From assembly GCA_015039315.1 (NCBI GenBank), contig WIDE01000004.1, forward strand, positions 488,988 through 552,987: 64,000 nucleotides of DNA, given 5' to 3'. Numbering within the stretch: position 1 is the stretch's first letter; the number at the start of each line of letters is the position of its first letter. Of the stretch, positions 45,310 to 57,207 are shown piece by piece. The notes below the pieces were generated by a model, which did not search any database, was not told where the DNA came from, and worked only from the letters and a program-made list of their open reading frames with translations. Both the position numbers and the translations under genes were made by a program. This stretch comes from Clavulina sp. PMI_390. Lineage: Eukaryota; Basidiomycota; Agaricomycetes; Cantharellales; Hydnaceae.

Positions 45310-46350
45310 TTAGACCGCTACTTCGTCAGCCATAGATCTCAGGGCAACTGCCATGGGTTTTTGACCTTCAAATGGATCGGTAGCTTTTTCATTGACGACT
45401 CTTGCTCGCTTGATAGGAAATTTCACCTCGATATTGTTGGGAAGCGAGGAATGGACAATGAAAGGAGTAGCTTTGACGCTCAATAGCAGCATTAATCGCA
45501 TTCAAGAGCCCCCGTACTTGGTTTACGGCACCAGATGTCCGTGGGCCCGGCGTTTGCACGGGCGAATTGTAAATGAAGCTTCATAAAGCAATCATGGCAG
45601 CTCCGACTCCGATTTCTTCGAAGGCTTGAGTCTGACGCTGACATTAATTTTGACTCACAGGACATGAAGAATGGCCCGAACACAGAATAGTTGACTATCT
45701 TGACTCTAACCATCTCTCCAATACCGCAGTTCCTTGATGCCATCTGGAACCAGCTCAATCATCAGTCCACAGTCCCCAGTGGCCAGCCTCAGCGAGTGGT
45801 TGCTGTATCATCTCAATCTTTTAGGCACTTATCAAATAATTTTTTCATAGCTGAGAATGCTCTATTTATCTCGCGTGTCAATGACTGAGGCGGTGGTATG
45901 CGCGAAACCAGAGCATGCGGAAATGAGACACAAATACCAATTGATAAGAAGAACTTTTGTATCGGCGAGAGATACGTGCAGAGAAGGCGCTAGTTTGATC
46001 TCATTGAGATTGACGAATTCCCTTGGATTCTGTCCATCACAAAGTGGAGGATTGCCGAGCCAAAGATTTAATAATGGTGAGGGAAAGGGCATTCATGGAC
46101 GTTGATTTTCAGGAAGCCCTCGGATATGGCACGAGAAGATCCCGACTGATAGGCAGATCGGTGACGCTGGAGTCCAAGATCGCAAAGCCTGGGCGTTGCA
46201 GCGCGATTATCCTAGTGGCAACTCGAGTTCCCAGCTCTGGGAAGGGCGGAGGGCGGCGGACAACTGCGGAGGTGAAATATGCTACATCAGGTGAAGAAGG
46301 TAATTGTGGCCGCCATAAGAGGCGGCGACCTTTGAAGTTTCCTTCCCACT
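45310..46350 (-). CDS. Possible unresolved gene on minus strand
   Basis: Several protein-like blocks occur in sequence on the minus strand, but I could not join them: KGRRLLWRPQLPSSPDVAYF then FPELGTRVATRIIALQRPGF and SRDLLVPYPRAS (46124-46350); LNEIKLAPSLHVSLADTKVL (about 45950-46040); MIELVPDGIKELRYWRDG (about 45715-45770); QTQAFEEIGVGAAMIAL (about 45590-45640); and a C-terminus-like KFPIKRARVVNEKATDPFEG ending MADEVAV at 45310. No single domain recognised. It may be a real multi-exon gene or a decaying one. Confidence 0.3.
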
Positions 46351-46665
46351 CTCAGAGGCAATAATATTGCTCACCAGGCGCGTCCGCTGTTTGGCTCGAG
46401 CGCCTACTGCCCAAATCCCTATTACTCTCCCGTTCAGAACTTACCGGGAGAGTTCCCACTTTGTATTTTCTCCAAGCGATCCCATGATCCGATTCAATAG
46501 GGCCGAACCTACCTCTTTGGATAATAGATTGTTGCTCTTTTGGGTTGTACAAACATTGTGCGTGAGCTGAACGGTTGCACGATGGCGGGGGCAAAGCACG
46601 CCATCGTATCGACATCGAATTGTACACTATACAACATTTGCCGAATATCATACATCTCAAGAGGC

Positions 46666-46672
46666 TATATAA
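46666..46672 (+). promoter_or_regulatory. TATA box of peroxiredoxin gene
   Basis: TATATAA in GGCTATATAAGCC, 95 bases upstream of the ATG and followed by a CT-rich leader. Position and sequence fit a strong TATA-type promoter, in keeping with a highly expressed or stress-inducible gene. Confidence 0.65.
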
Positions 46673-46766
46673 GCCGCACCAGTGCTCCTCTCGATCGATC
46701 TATCTACACCTTACACTCATCCTCATCCCCCCTCAAGTCCTTAGAACCCCACCTACCATCCACAAA

Positions 46767-47770
46767 ATGGCCGCCCCTTCTCTGCGTCTTGGCAGCGTCG
46801 CCCCCGACTTCGAGGCCGTTACCACCCAGGGTAACATCAAGTTCCACGAATGGCTCGGTGACTCTTGGGGTATCCTCTTCTCCCATCCCGCTGACTTCAC
46901 TCCCGTAAGTGGACGAATCGCTTCAGTGGTACCGTTCGTAGATTGAGCGAATTTTCCGCGCATTTATGACAGGTTTGCACCACTGAGCTCGGAGAGGCTG
47001 CTCGCAAGCAGAAGGAGTTCACTGCTCGTGGTGTCAAGATGATCGGTCTGTCCGCCAACGAGCTTGGCAGCCACAACGAGTGGATCAAGGATATCAACAA
47101 CTTCGGTAACACCGTCACCGCCCCCAACGACACCACCGATGTTCAATTCCCCATCGTATGTGATCCCTTAGAGTCCTTATATGTGAACAGTCTGCTGATA
47201 ATATGCTACCTGGTGCTTTCCTCTGAACTCTAGATCGCCGATGCTGACCGCAAGGTCTCCGTCCTCTACGATATGCTGGACGCCGTTGACGCCACCAACG
47301 TCGACTCCAAGGGCCAACCCTTCACCGTGAGTTGTTATTCAATCTTCATTCCGAATTCTTCCTCGGCCAACTTTGATTTCCGTCCCTTAATTATCACTCC
47401 CACTCATTTACTTACCGCGTGACTGTGTCAACAGATCCGCACTGTCTTCGTGATTGACCCCAAGAAGATCATCCGTCTCACCGTCTCCTACCCTGCCCAA
47501 GTCGGCCGCTCCTTTGACGAGATTCTCCGTGTCATCGACTCCCTGCAGCTCGGTGACAAGCACAGGATCACCACTCCCGTCAACTGGAAGAAGGGTGATG
47601 ACGTTATCGTCCACCCCGGTGTCTCCGATGAGGAGGCAAAGACTCTCTTCCCTGAGTTCAAGAAGCACCTGGTACGTTCACGACACCGCTGATGATCCCC
47701 GCCAATGCTCTAGAGCTGACGCGTTCTGTTTTTATAGCCTTACCTCCGCACTGCCCCCAGCCCTTTCTAA
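46767..47770 (+). CDS. 1-Cys peroxiredoxin (Prx6 type)
   Basis: Thiol peroxidase reducing hydrogen and alkyl peroxides. Five exons; start [20 protein letters not shown]. The active site [17 protein letters not shown] is split by intron 1 between Pro and Val; the peroxidatic Cys, Thr and the distal Arg ([20 protein letters not shown]) are present. Further family motifs: [36 protein letters not shown] and the C-terminal Prx6 arm [20 protein letters not shown] then [20 protein letters not shown]. About 223 residues, normal length. No resolving Cys in the arm. TATA box upstream. Confidence 0.95.
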
Positions 47771-47852
47771 CAGATTCGAAGCGTCGCCTTAACATTATAA
47801 TGAACAAACAAACCTGTTGTATCCCTACTATTTACCATAGTCAAATGATACC

Positions 47853-48325
47853 TCAAAAAGACTCACTGTATCGTGCGGGATTTATGAAGGGTAAATCATC
47901 ATTGAGCCAGTTTGGCGCCGAAAGTTGCTCACATTGTAGGAGACTCTGCTCATCAAGAGTATTTACGTCGAGATGAAGCGGGTACAGGGCACAGTGATCA
48001 GCCATATCAGCGTAAAGAGACGAGAAATAACCACGGAAGTAAATCGAATTCACCCCTCTCGGGCTTTCCTTGTATGTGTCGTGACTGTCAATGCCCCAAT
48101 CGATCGTATTGCCATTGGAAGAAATTCAAAACTTGTTGCGCGAGGTGCATGACGCAGCAAGCACGTCACTGGTTCGCTGCGGCATATCCGCGCCGTGTCT
48201 ATGCTCGTAAACTCAACCTCGGCAGCCTGAGGTCCATTGGCACTTGACGACATTGGGCTATCTCGTGACGCCACAAGTTGACTGGGATCCGAAAAAACAA
48301 CACCCAAATTTGACAAATCAGACAT
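47853..48325 (-). CDS. Small hypothetical protein
   Basis: Starts MSDLSNLGVVFSDPSQLVAS at 48325. An intron from CCA|GTGACG to CATACAAG|GAA, phase 0 at both ends, joins to SIYFRGYFSSLYADMADHCA, LDVNTLDEQSLLQCEQLSAP and NWLNDDLPFINPARYSESF, stop at 47853. The joined product, about 120 residues, is Ser-rich and acidic and resembles no family I know. The possible donor GTGAGT just before the stop means it could extend further. Converges on the peroxiredoxin gene. Confidence 0.4.
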
Positions 48326-48404
48326 CAAGAAAACATGTATCTGCAGTAATTATTAAGTGCTAAGCAATTCAAGAGAGCCGTTATAGCCAAGATAGCGTTA
48401 AGGC

Positions 48405-50246
48405 CTAGTCCCAATCGCCCCACGCCATACCACCATCGATATTTGGCTCGCCGTCACCTTCATCTACGTCCTCGTCCCCATCTTCATCGTCATCATCGTC
48501 ATCATTGAGGCTACCAAAACTTGGACTATAAGAACTGAGTGATCGGAGAGGAGCTGGAAGGTCTTGCGAACCACTAGCATAAAGTGGCAGGAAGTGCGGA
48601 ACCGCTTCTACCTGGCAAGTAGTCGACGTCCAAAAGGTAAAAGAAACAAAAAGAACGGACAGGGACCTTTCAGCGTCAAGGCACAAGCATCGGGCCTCAA
48701 ACGAACATATGATGACTGCCAGTTAGGACTTACCGAAAAGTGCGGCACCAGCTCTTGAAGGGCTTCCCAAGTTTCGACTTCATGCTGTTCAAACTCTTCG
48801 CGTGGCGGAAGTGTGAGGTGTGTAATGTTGCCGCGGCGAGCAGATGTGAAGAGGTGTATGGAGTGAAGGAGATGCCCTACGTCTCTCCCTAGCAGACGCA
48901 ATTCTGTGAGGCCCGGGAGAAGGATCTCTCCTTCTTGATCAAGATCCCAAAGCCCTGCCATGTGGATATCAAGGGGCCAGTATCCAATACGATCCCGCTT
49001 CAATGTGAGGGAGTGAATTCGTGGCATTGCGTTTGCCTATGGAAACAAGGATAAAAATGGGCCTCCATGAGCCTAGAAGTTATTTGTATCAAACGTCGTG
49101 ACAAATCTTCACCAAGACTTTCCAGATGAATCTCTCTTCGGATTCCGAGAATCTCATCCCATTCACAGTGAACTTCTCCACATTTGGCATTATCACAACG
49201 CGAAAGAGCAGATGTAGTGAAGAAGGCCGATAACCCTGATGTAGACGGATTTCCAGTTCTTCTAACGCTTCCAGATGTAGAAAGCTCATACTCCCTTGCT
49301 CGTTCTCAAGGTCGAGGGGTATGAGATTGAATATTGTCAGCGATGTCAGGTGGGAAAGGGAAGTGAGTTTGTCCAAGGGGGTACGCCATGCGTCGAAATT
49401 GCAAATGAGATAGCGGAGTTGTGGTGCGGATTCTATTACTATGTCTACATCTTTCAAGTGAAGACGCTTGATGGAGGGGAACCAGTCAAGCTTCAACTCG
49501 ATGAATGAAAAACCGAGCGAAATGATTGAGAGATCACGTAGGGATATGCATGCTGAAGCGATGGCCTCCACATGATTTTCAAGGGTTTTTTTCTCGCGCA
49601 AGCCACACGCAATCGTCAATGAAAGCGCTGAACATTTCGACAAGGAGAGAAAGAGTTCGTCCTTGATGGCCTGGCGCTCAACCTCACTGAGAGCGAGTGT
49701 TGTTGAAGGACGTTGAGGTGCGGTGGGGAATAGAGTTTCGAATATAATGGGCATCAGCGTAACGGCGACTCGACGCTGCTTCGCTCTGCCATTCCAAGTT
49801 CGGATGAGGTCGAGATGCCAGTGATCCCAATCGGCATGAGTGAAGAGCTCTGATGTGTCGAGAATTATGCCCCTCCATGCTCTCGATACTTGGGATACTC
49901 GAAGAACGCTCCTGGTGTCACTTGGGTCTCCTACAGCGCATAGGATGATACCACGAAGCACCTCAAGGGGGACAGCACTAATGGGAGCAAGCGCCGACTC
50001 GGCATCGGCGAGGAAGGGAAGAACATCTAGCTCGAGGCTTTGGAGGCGCGCAGCCGCAGCTCCAAGGAGGGCTTGGGTTTCTCTAAGCTCGTGAATTGCA
50101 CTCCGAACCGTTTGAGAATAGGCTTCTCGTTGCTGGGATGGGATGGAATAAACAGGTCGGAACGATGTTAGCCTACGAGAGATCGACAAAGCGAGCTCGT
50201 TCTGAGCCGCGTGGTATAATTCCCATGCAGTGTTGAGACCAGACAT
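48405..50246 (-). CDS. F-box-like protein with leucine-rich region
   Basis: Likely substrate adaptor of an SCF ubiquitin ligase; a family much expanded in Agaricomycetes. The start MSGLNTAWELYHAAQNELAL precedes a helical segment ([20 protein letters not shown]) and the F-box-like motif ISAVPLEVLRGIILCAVGDP then RVSQVSRAWRGIILDTSELF. The rest has irregular leucine-rich repeats (ALSLTIACGLREKK, LRDLSIISLGFSFIELKLDW, LRYLICNFDAWRTPLDKLTS). Exon 2 begins ANAMPRIHSLTLKRDRIGYW and exon 3 VEAVPHFLPLYASGSQDLPA. The end is a polyAsp/Glu tail (near 48430-48510) and GGMAWGDWD. F-box assignment is by pattern and moderately sure. Confidence 0.7.
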
Positions 50247-50403
50247 GAGTCCAAATGGGATGAAATGTGTGCAATGTGCTTCATTCTAAACGCCCTCGAC
50301 GTCAACAGACTTGGGGTCAAAGTTGACCAAACAACTACAAACCCTTCCTTTCGTGAACCTGTGAGGCAGCGTCGGCTGCCCAGATCACTAAGCCGAAATA
50401 CCA

Positions 50404-51579
50404 ATGGCCTACTACACCCGCCTGTGGCTTCCATCTAGCCTCTTTATCATCGTTGCGCTTTACCTTCTTTTCACTGGTTCGTGTTGAAAGCCTGCGCTCA
50501 GCTGGACGCTACCTTGGCCCGCTCTCTTCATCGACTGACCTCTGTCTTCTGTTATGTTTCTGTGCTCTTCCGATACATAATATACATGGTTCCAACTATG
50601 CGCTTTCCAACCACACTATGACAGACTCTGGTGAAACCTTCAATGTTGGCGCGTTCCTCGAAGAGACGTCACCGTATTCCTGGGCCCTTACCGGGATTGG
50701 TTTGGGAACTGGCCTCAGCGTATTAGGTGCCGGATGGTATGCCTTCTTCCAACTCTAGTCGTGTCAACCAAGCTGAAAAAAGGCACCATTGCCTTAGGGG
50801 AATCTTCATTACAGGGTCGTCGATCCTTGGTGGCGGAGTGAGGGCTCCTCGTATCTCAACAAAGAACTTGATCAGGTTTGTTAAGCCTTCTTGAGTCCAA
50901 CAACACTCTTCTAAACTTTCTTTATGTTCTTCCATTCATGAAGTATCCTGTTCTGTGAGGCCGTAGCCATCTATGGTCTGGTGCGTAGTTCTCCTCGTGC
51001 ACCTTCCTACTGACTCCGAGCCAAGCTGACTGGATCCAATCATCTTACCGTAGATTACTGCTATTATTTACATGCAAAAGATGGGCGATGTAAAGTCAGA
51101 TGCCCTTTACACTCGTAGCAACTACTTCACAGGTCAGCATATTTCACCTTTTACTCAAAACTATTTTGGCCGTTGAACCTCCTAATTTTGCGTCTCTCTG
51201 GTCGTGAATAGGGTTTGCGATCTTCTGGGGAGGTCTAACGGTGGGGATGTGCAGCCTGCTCTGCGGCGTCTCAGTTGGCATCACCGGAGCGAACGCTGCG
51301 CTAGCGGACGCAGCAGACCCCACTCTGTTCATCCGTATTTTGATCGTTGAAGTCTTCGGCTCCATCATGGGGTTATTCGGGCTTATCGTTGGCCTGTTGA
51401 TTGTACGTTCTGTCTCCTAATTTTTTTCCTCTTGGTTTATTTGTGCGCTTGCTACGCATGCTGACGTCTCTTCGCCCCTTTTGTGTACCCATTCCACCTA
51501 CGTCCTCCAGGTCGGAAAAGCAAAGGCTTTCGAAGGAACAACCCAGCTCGTAGCACGTTCAGTATCATGGGGTTTGTGA
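50404..51579 (+). CDS. VMA16: V-ATPase proteolipid subunit c''
   Basis: Membrane-rotor subunit of the vacuolar proton pump. Exon 1 is 50404-50474 ([20 protein letters not shown], then LLFTG); the next exon begins [20 protein letters not shown]. Transmembrane helices: [40 protein letters not shown] with the proton-carrying Glu; [40 protein letters not shown]. Ends [11 protein letters not shown] at 51579. The extra N-terminal helix relative to subunit c identifies c''. Divergent from the F-box gene with 157 bp between starts. Confidence 0.94.
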
Positions 51580-51847
51580 TAGCTTTTCTAGCCTACCCCC
51601 CGACCTTACACCCGCAATAGCAATTCTGCTACCATGAAGCACGGTAGTTGGACACTGTCGTGGCTGGATTGAGCGATATTATTTATTTGCAATTCTTCAT
51701 GTAAAGTCCATAAGTTGCGTTCAATGCATGGCTGTAGAGCGACATTGAACAATTGGGTATACAACAGAGAAACCTCAGCATACAAAGCAACTGCGAAAGA
51801 AAACACTCGATATTTGACAGGAAATTTAATAATATGTCCCAAATAAA

Positions 51848-53562
51848 TCATGCAGTCGAAGGTTTGGAGGGCTTGGGCTGAGATGCTGGATCATCATATA
51901 CTAGAGAAGGGAACGTGACTCTTCAGTCAGCCATATCGCAAGACAAAATGGCAAAAACAGGGCTTACGATCATCAATCTCATCTTCTTCAGGTTCAGATG
52001 GTCTTGGAATCTCCGCGGAAGCTCTTGGGGATGTCATTGAGACAGGACGCTTTGGCAGCAAACCAAGTTTCGCTATCGGAATGCGACGGCTTCAATAATA
52101 GCGAGTGATGAGATGGAACGTAGCTACTCACAACGATCAACCCCAACGGCAGCTGGTGGCGTCGTTGATTGACGGGAGGTGGATGGAGCCATCAAGGACG
52201 ACGTTGGAGCAGGAGTACTGGCAGGCTCTCCTGCTGGTGACGGATACGGCATGGCTAGATTCCCCAGATCGACTGTGTCAGTTGTCAACCGGGGGGGAGA
52301 CGGATAAGATTTGACAACGTACGACGAGGAGCGGGAATATCATAGCCACCATTTGACGATGGTGCAGGTGACGACCAGGTTTGCGGTGCAGGTGGTGAAG
52401 GAGCAGAAGCAGGGACGGGGGCCGATTGCGGCTGGTTCCAAGGCGCGTAGGCCTGCTGCTCAGCAGAAATAGGGGGCTGTTGCGAGTTACTACGGCACAG
52501 TGGGTTGTCAGTGGCTGCCAAGCTACCGGGGGCTTGGGCCTAGCACAGCGAAATGCTCACCTTGCAGGCTGGTCGATCGCTGCGAGCTTGGCGCGAACTT
52601 TGCCCATGATATTACTGAATGTCTTCTTGCCGGCTGCGAGGAGAGATATGGTTGTCAGGTCATCGACCAAATGAAATGAAAGCGTGGAAGGGGGGGAAGC
52701 GAGATGAGACTCACTATCTGCAAATTTGTTAAATTGCTCTTGCAGTTCAGCAGTGTTTATGCCACCGCCTCCGCCTCGACCACCACCAGGCGAGGTAGCA
52801 GATGTATTCCGATCCCCGTCTTGCCTCGGAGAGATGAAATCGCGGAATTGGTCTTGCAGAGGGTCGTTGCGAGCGCCCTCGCTGGATCGGCGGGGAGCGC
52901 GTTGCCGTGGCATATATGGGACATCTGTACGTTGTCCCTGTTGTTGCTGCCGGCCACGTCCATGGCTGCTATAAGCTTCATATTCCCTAGCCGCAGCATC
53001 CTCTTCCTCGAGCATGAGACGCTCGGCCAATTGGGCATCGAGATCTGTCTGTGCTTGGCTTTGCTACAAGAAATAGCGCGCATATATGCGTGCGTCAGTG
53101 TTTAGTTGCGCAAGGATACGAATCGGTGAGATTACCCACGTTGCTAACGGGCGCCGATGGGACGTGGCTGGGGTCAGTCATGCCGAGGAGGACATCAATA
53201 GCTTGTTCTTCATTCCCATTGCATTGGTTGAGAATATCCTTCATGAGCTCATGGTCAAAAGTGGGGAATATGGCTGCGAGCGAGGCGATCTGAGGATCGA
53301 CAGGCGTCTCGGGCTGCGAGGGGGGAGCTGGGGATGTTATGGGAGTTGCAGCAGTAGGCTGGGGCGCAGCATTGGCAGCAGGCTCAATAGGCGCAGTGGT
53401 CGCATGCCCATCCTCGAAGGGGTTTGGGCTCGTCGCCGTGTTGTCAATGAGGACATGCGCCGTCATTTCTGGAATATTAGTGCTGGTTTTGGGAGTGGGT
53501 GCTGGATCGGAGGGGGTAGCAGGGGTGTCCGCAGCGGGGGTGGATGGCTGAGGTTCAGACAT
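51848..53562 (-). CDS. CUE5: CUE-domain ubiquitin-binding protein (Cue5-like)
   Basis: Start ATG at 53562: MSEPQPSTPAADTPATPSDP. After a Pro/Ala/Thr-rich 90 residues comes the CUE domain DPQIASLAAIFPTFDHELMK, DILNQCNGNEEQAIDVLLGM. Then a helix QLAERLMLEEEDAAAREYEA, a Gly-rich patch, TFSNIMGKVRAKLAAIDQPA, a Pro/Ser/Gln-rich region, and the acidic end EEDEIDDLYDDP...STA at 51848. This order matches fungal Cue5, an adaptor linking ubiquitinated cargo to Atg8. I do not see a clean Atg8-interacting motif. About eight exons. Confidence 0.78.
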
Positions 53563-53763
53563 TGCTGGTGGTGGTGATATATAACTCTCTGGCTTAAGGA
53601 GTACGGGGGGTGGGTTGTTGGCTGCGCTCGCCCTTTGACGTTGGGTCCTGCGGCTCCGCTTCCCAGCAAATGAATTGCGATCGGCCCCGGTGGCAGTGCG
53701 AGCGTCAACAGAGGCAGACAAACAGAAGCTTTTCCTGCGTCCTCGGGCAAAACTTTGGCAAGG

Positions 53764-56700
53764 ATGGCCAGTAAATCGCGCCTAAAAACCTCTTTCAAGA
53801 AATCAAAGGTCATAGCACCACTGCATACATCTGGCCCTGTCGCTATCACAAAAGATGGCACTCGTCTCTTGACCTGTGTGGGAGAGCAAATTCTCTGCAC
53901 CGACATTGCATCTGGTGTGGAAATATGTCGATTCAAAGGGGTGAGTTAGGCGATATAAAGAAATAAGATCCATCATCTGAGGTGTTCTTTTTTGAAAAAG
54001 GATAACTCAGATATCACATCTTTATGTGTCTCTCCTGCATCGACACACCTTGCAGCCTTTTATGGCTCTATGACTCTCAGAATCTTTGACCTACCTCCTC
54101 CTGGTCCCCCCGCCGTACAATCGACATCGACATCTAGTGCGTCAGCTTCCTCCTCTTCCCGCCCTAATATTGTGCAGCCCACCCGCACTATCTCAAAGTG
54201 TCATGATGCACCAGTCCATGTCTGCAGAGTAGACCCTTCGTCCACCCTTCTTGCATCTGGGTCTGCTGATGGTGTCGTAAAAGTATGGGACCTCCAGCGT
54301 GGATACGTCACGCATATGTTCAAGGGCCACGGAGGTGTCGTGAGCGCACTCGCATTCAACTATCCTCGCGAGACATCATCCACAGCCAGCTACATGTCCG
54401 ATTCGAGATTCCATCTTATCACTGGCTCGGCTGATACGCGGATCCGGGTATTCGATCTCACGGCTACTTCTACGCGCGGGACGAACTCAAAGCCGATCGA
54501 CGTCCTAGAAGGACATGTCTCTGTCCCTCGAGGACTCGATGTTACATCGGACGGCAGGTGGCTGATTAGTGGAGGGCGAGATGCAGTCGTCATCATTTGG
54601 GATCTAAATGGCGGTGCGGCCGCTTCCAAAAGCCAGGCATCCGCCCCCTCGAAAGGGAAAGGGAAGGCCTCTGCTGATGCTCCACCCAGGGCAATCCTCG
54701 TCAAGACAATTCCGGTCCTTGAACGTGTCGAGGCCGTTGGTGCTATCGCTGCGTCTGAAGTGGTCGCCTCATCTTCTTCCGCACCAAAGACTGTGGGCCG
54801 TCTCAGATTCTACACTGGTGGCCAAAGAGGGCAAATTCGTATATGGGACGCCACAGATGCAAAGGTGCTAGCCTCATTTGGGACTGACATCTCAAGCAAT
54901 GCCGACCCCGAGTCCGAAGATCCGCGAGAGATTTTGGAAATAATGTGAGTCACTCGTCTTGTAGGCTCGCAGCGTGTCCTTGACTCTCTACTTGCAAAAT
55001 AGATACACCCCCTCCACCTCCACCATATCCTCAATACATGGCGACCAAAATATTGTGACTTATTCTATCCCCTTGGGGCACGTTGTGAAACAGCATATTG
55101 GCTTCAACGACGAGATCATCGACGCCCGTCTCCTTTCCTCTGCTTCTACATCGTCGTCCTCATCAACTTTCTCCTCTCCGCCCAGCATCCTCGCTTTAGC
55201 GACAAACTCCTCCCTTATCCGTGTTTATGACAGCGCGACCCTTGATGCTCGCCTCCTTTCGTCACACACGGACATGGTTCTATGTCTAGATGCCTCAATA
55301 GACGGGGATGTCCTCGTCAGCGCCAGTAAAGACAAATCTGCTCGCGTCTGGGTCCACTCTGCGTTGTCCAAACCGGACTCAGAATCATCCATAGCCACCA
55401 GCAGCTCATCGCTGGACTGGGCGTGCGCTGCAGTTGCCGAGGGGCACGCCGAGTCCGTCGGTGCTATTGTCCTCTCCCGAAAGGATTCGTCTAGCCCGAG
55501 GTTCATGATCACAGGCAGCCAGGATCGAACGGTCAAGATGTGGGAGATCACTTCCGCCGTTGGCGCCTCCATATCCGTCTCCGATACCCCTGAAAAGCTA
55601 AAATCGCTCCTGACGCTCAAGGCGCATGACAAGGACATCAATTCTCTTGATATTGCGCCGAACGATCGGCTGCTGGCCACGGGTTCCCAGGACAAAACGG
55701 CAAACATCTACGAGATTGAGTTTGTGCCCTCGTCATTATCAAAGGGCGGCACAAGTGCAAGAGGCGCGCTCAAGCTGATAGGGACGTGCAAGGGACACAA
55801 GCGCGGAGTTTGGTGTGTCAAGTTTAGTCGGACGGAGCGCTTTGTGGCGACGGCTAGCGGTGACAAGACCGTGAAACTGTGGAGCCTGGATGACTTCTCC
55901 TGTCTAAAGGTACGACCCACAGGTCAGGTGGTCGTCTGTTTCGTCCCATTGTTCTAACCAGCTATTTCCGGCTTTTCCACAAAGACATTCGAAGGTCATA
56001 CGAATACTGTGCTTCGTGTGGATTTCATTACGGATGGCCAGCAGCTCGTTAGTTCCGCTTCAGATGGTCTTGTCAAAGTGTGGAATATCAAGGATGAGGA
56101 GTGTGTCACCAGCTTGGATAATCACGAGGATAAGGTAAACAGCCGCTCTTTGTGTGATATTTGTGCCCCTATGTGCTCATGATTGCTTACCCGATAGATC
56201 TGGGCGCTCGCCGTGAGCCGAGACGAGTCCACTATTATCTCTGGTGCAGCTGATTCGGTTGTGACATTCTGGACCGATTGCACGGAGGAAGTGTTGCTGG
56301 AGAAGGAGAGCGCGCGAGCCGACCTCATCCTCAAGTATGTCCGCAATCTCTACTTCCTTTTAACTTTCTGGTTTTCTTTTCTTTCCTGTCATTCGCTAAC
56401 GCGTATTCGTCATCACCGATCGGGTTTGACGCTCTCACCCGTTTTTCTAGAGAGCAAGATTTCCTGAACTTTGTCCAGATCCGTGATTACCGCTCTGCGA
56501 TCCTGCTTGCGCTCACGATGAACCAGCCCGGCCGCTTACTTTCGCTGTTCAAGTCTCTGCGTGCTCTGTCCGCTTCTGTTGACGATGGTTCGCTCACGCT
56601 TGAGGATGCTACATCGCTTACGGGCAGTGCGGCTGTGGACGAGGTGGTGCGAACGTTGCGTGGCCCCGAGCTTGTGCGCCTACTCGTGCATATACGCGAT

Positions 56701-57207
56701 TGGAATACGAGTGCACGGACGAGTGGGGTCGCACAGGGTGTCTTGCACGCCGTACTCAAGTTGCGGAGTGCCGAGGACGTTATGCAAGCGTTTGAGGCTC
56801 AGTCGAAGGGCTCTACATCGTTCCTTGATGACGATGATGAGGAAGCTGAAGCTGAGAAAGCTGAGGGAGAGCAGGGTCAAGCAGTCGAGAAGAAGAACAA
56901 AAAATCGAGGCCGGTTGCGCCCCCAGTCAGCTTGAAGGAGCTCGTGGATGGCTTGCTACCCTATTCGGAGCGACATCTGGCACGCGCAGACCAGCTTGTA
57001 CAGGACAGCTATGTGGTGGACTACATCCTGAGTGAGATGGATATGGGGATGCTTGCGCTGGATGACCAAGGCGAGGCTGAGGATGACGGTGAAGCCCAGT
57101 GGATCGAGGAAGGGCTGGACGAGGACGAAGATTCTGATGGAATGGATGAGGATAAAGCGGTAGTAGTCAATGGTGGGACGATGATGGAGGTAGACGATGT
57201 TGCCTAA
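53764..57207 (+). CDS. UTP13: U3 snoRNP / SSU processome WD40 protein UTP13
   Basis: Acts in 18S rRNA processing in the nucleolus as part of UtpB. The start MASKSRLKTSFKKSKVIAPL at 53764. About twelve to thirteen WD40 repeats: LLASGSADGVVKVWDLQRGY, TGSADTRIRVFDL, LISGGRDAVVIIWDLNG, VSASKDKSARVWVHSALS, MITGSQDRTVKMWEI, ATGSQDKTANIYEIEFV, VATASGDKTVKLWSLDDF, VSSASDGLVKVWNIKDEE, ISGAADSVVTFWTDCTEE. The C-terminal Utp13 domain begins EQDFLNFVQIRDYRSAILLA. The end has acidic runs and MMEVDDVA at 57207. Six exons. Divergent from the CUE gene, 201 bp between ATGs. Confidence 0.94.
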
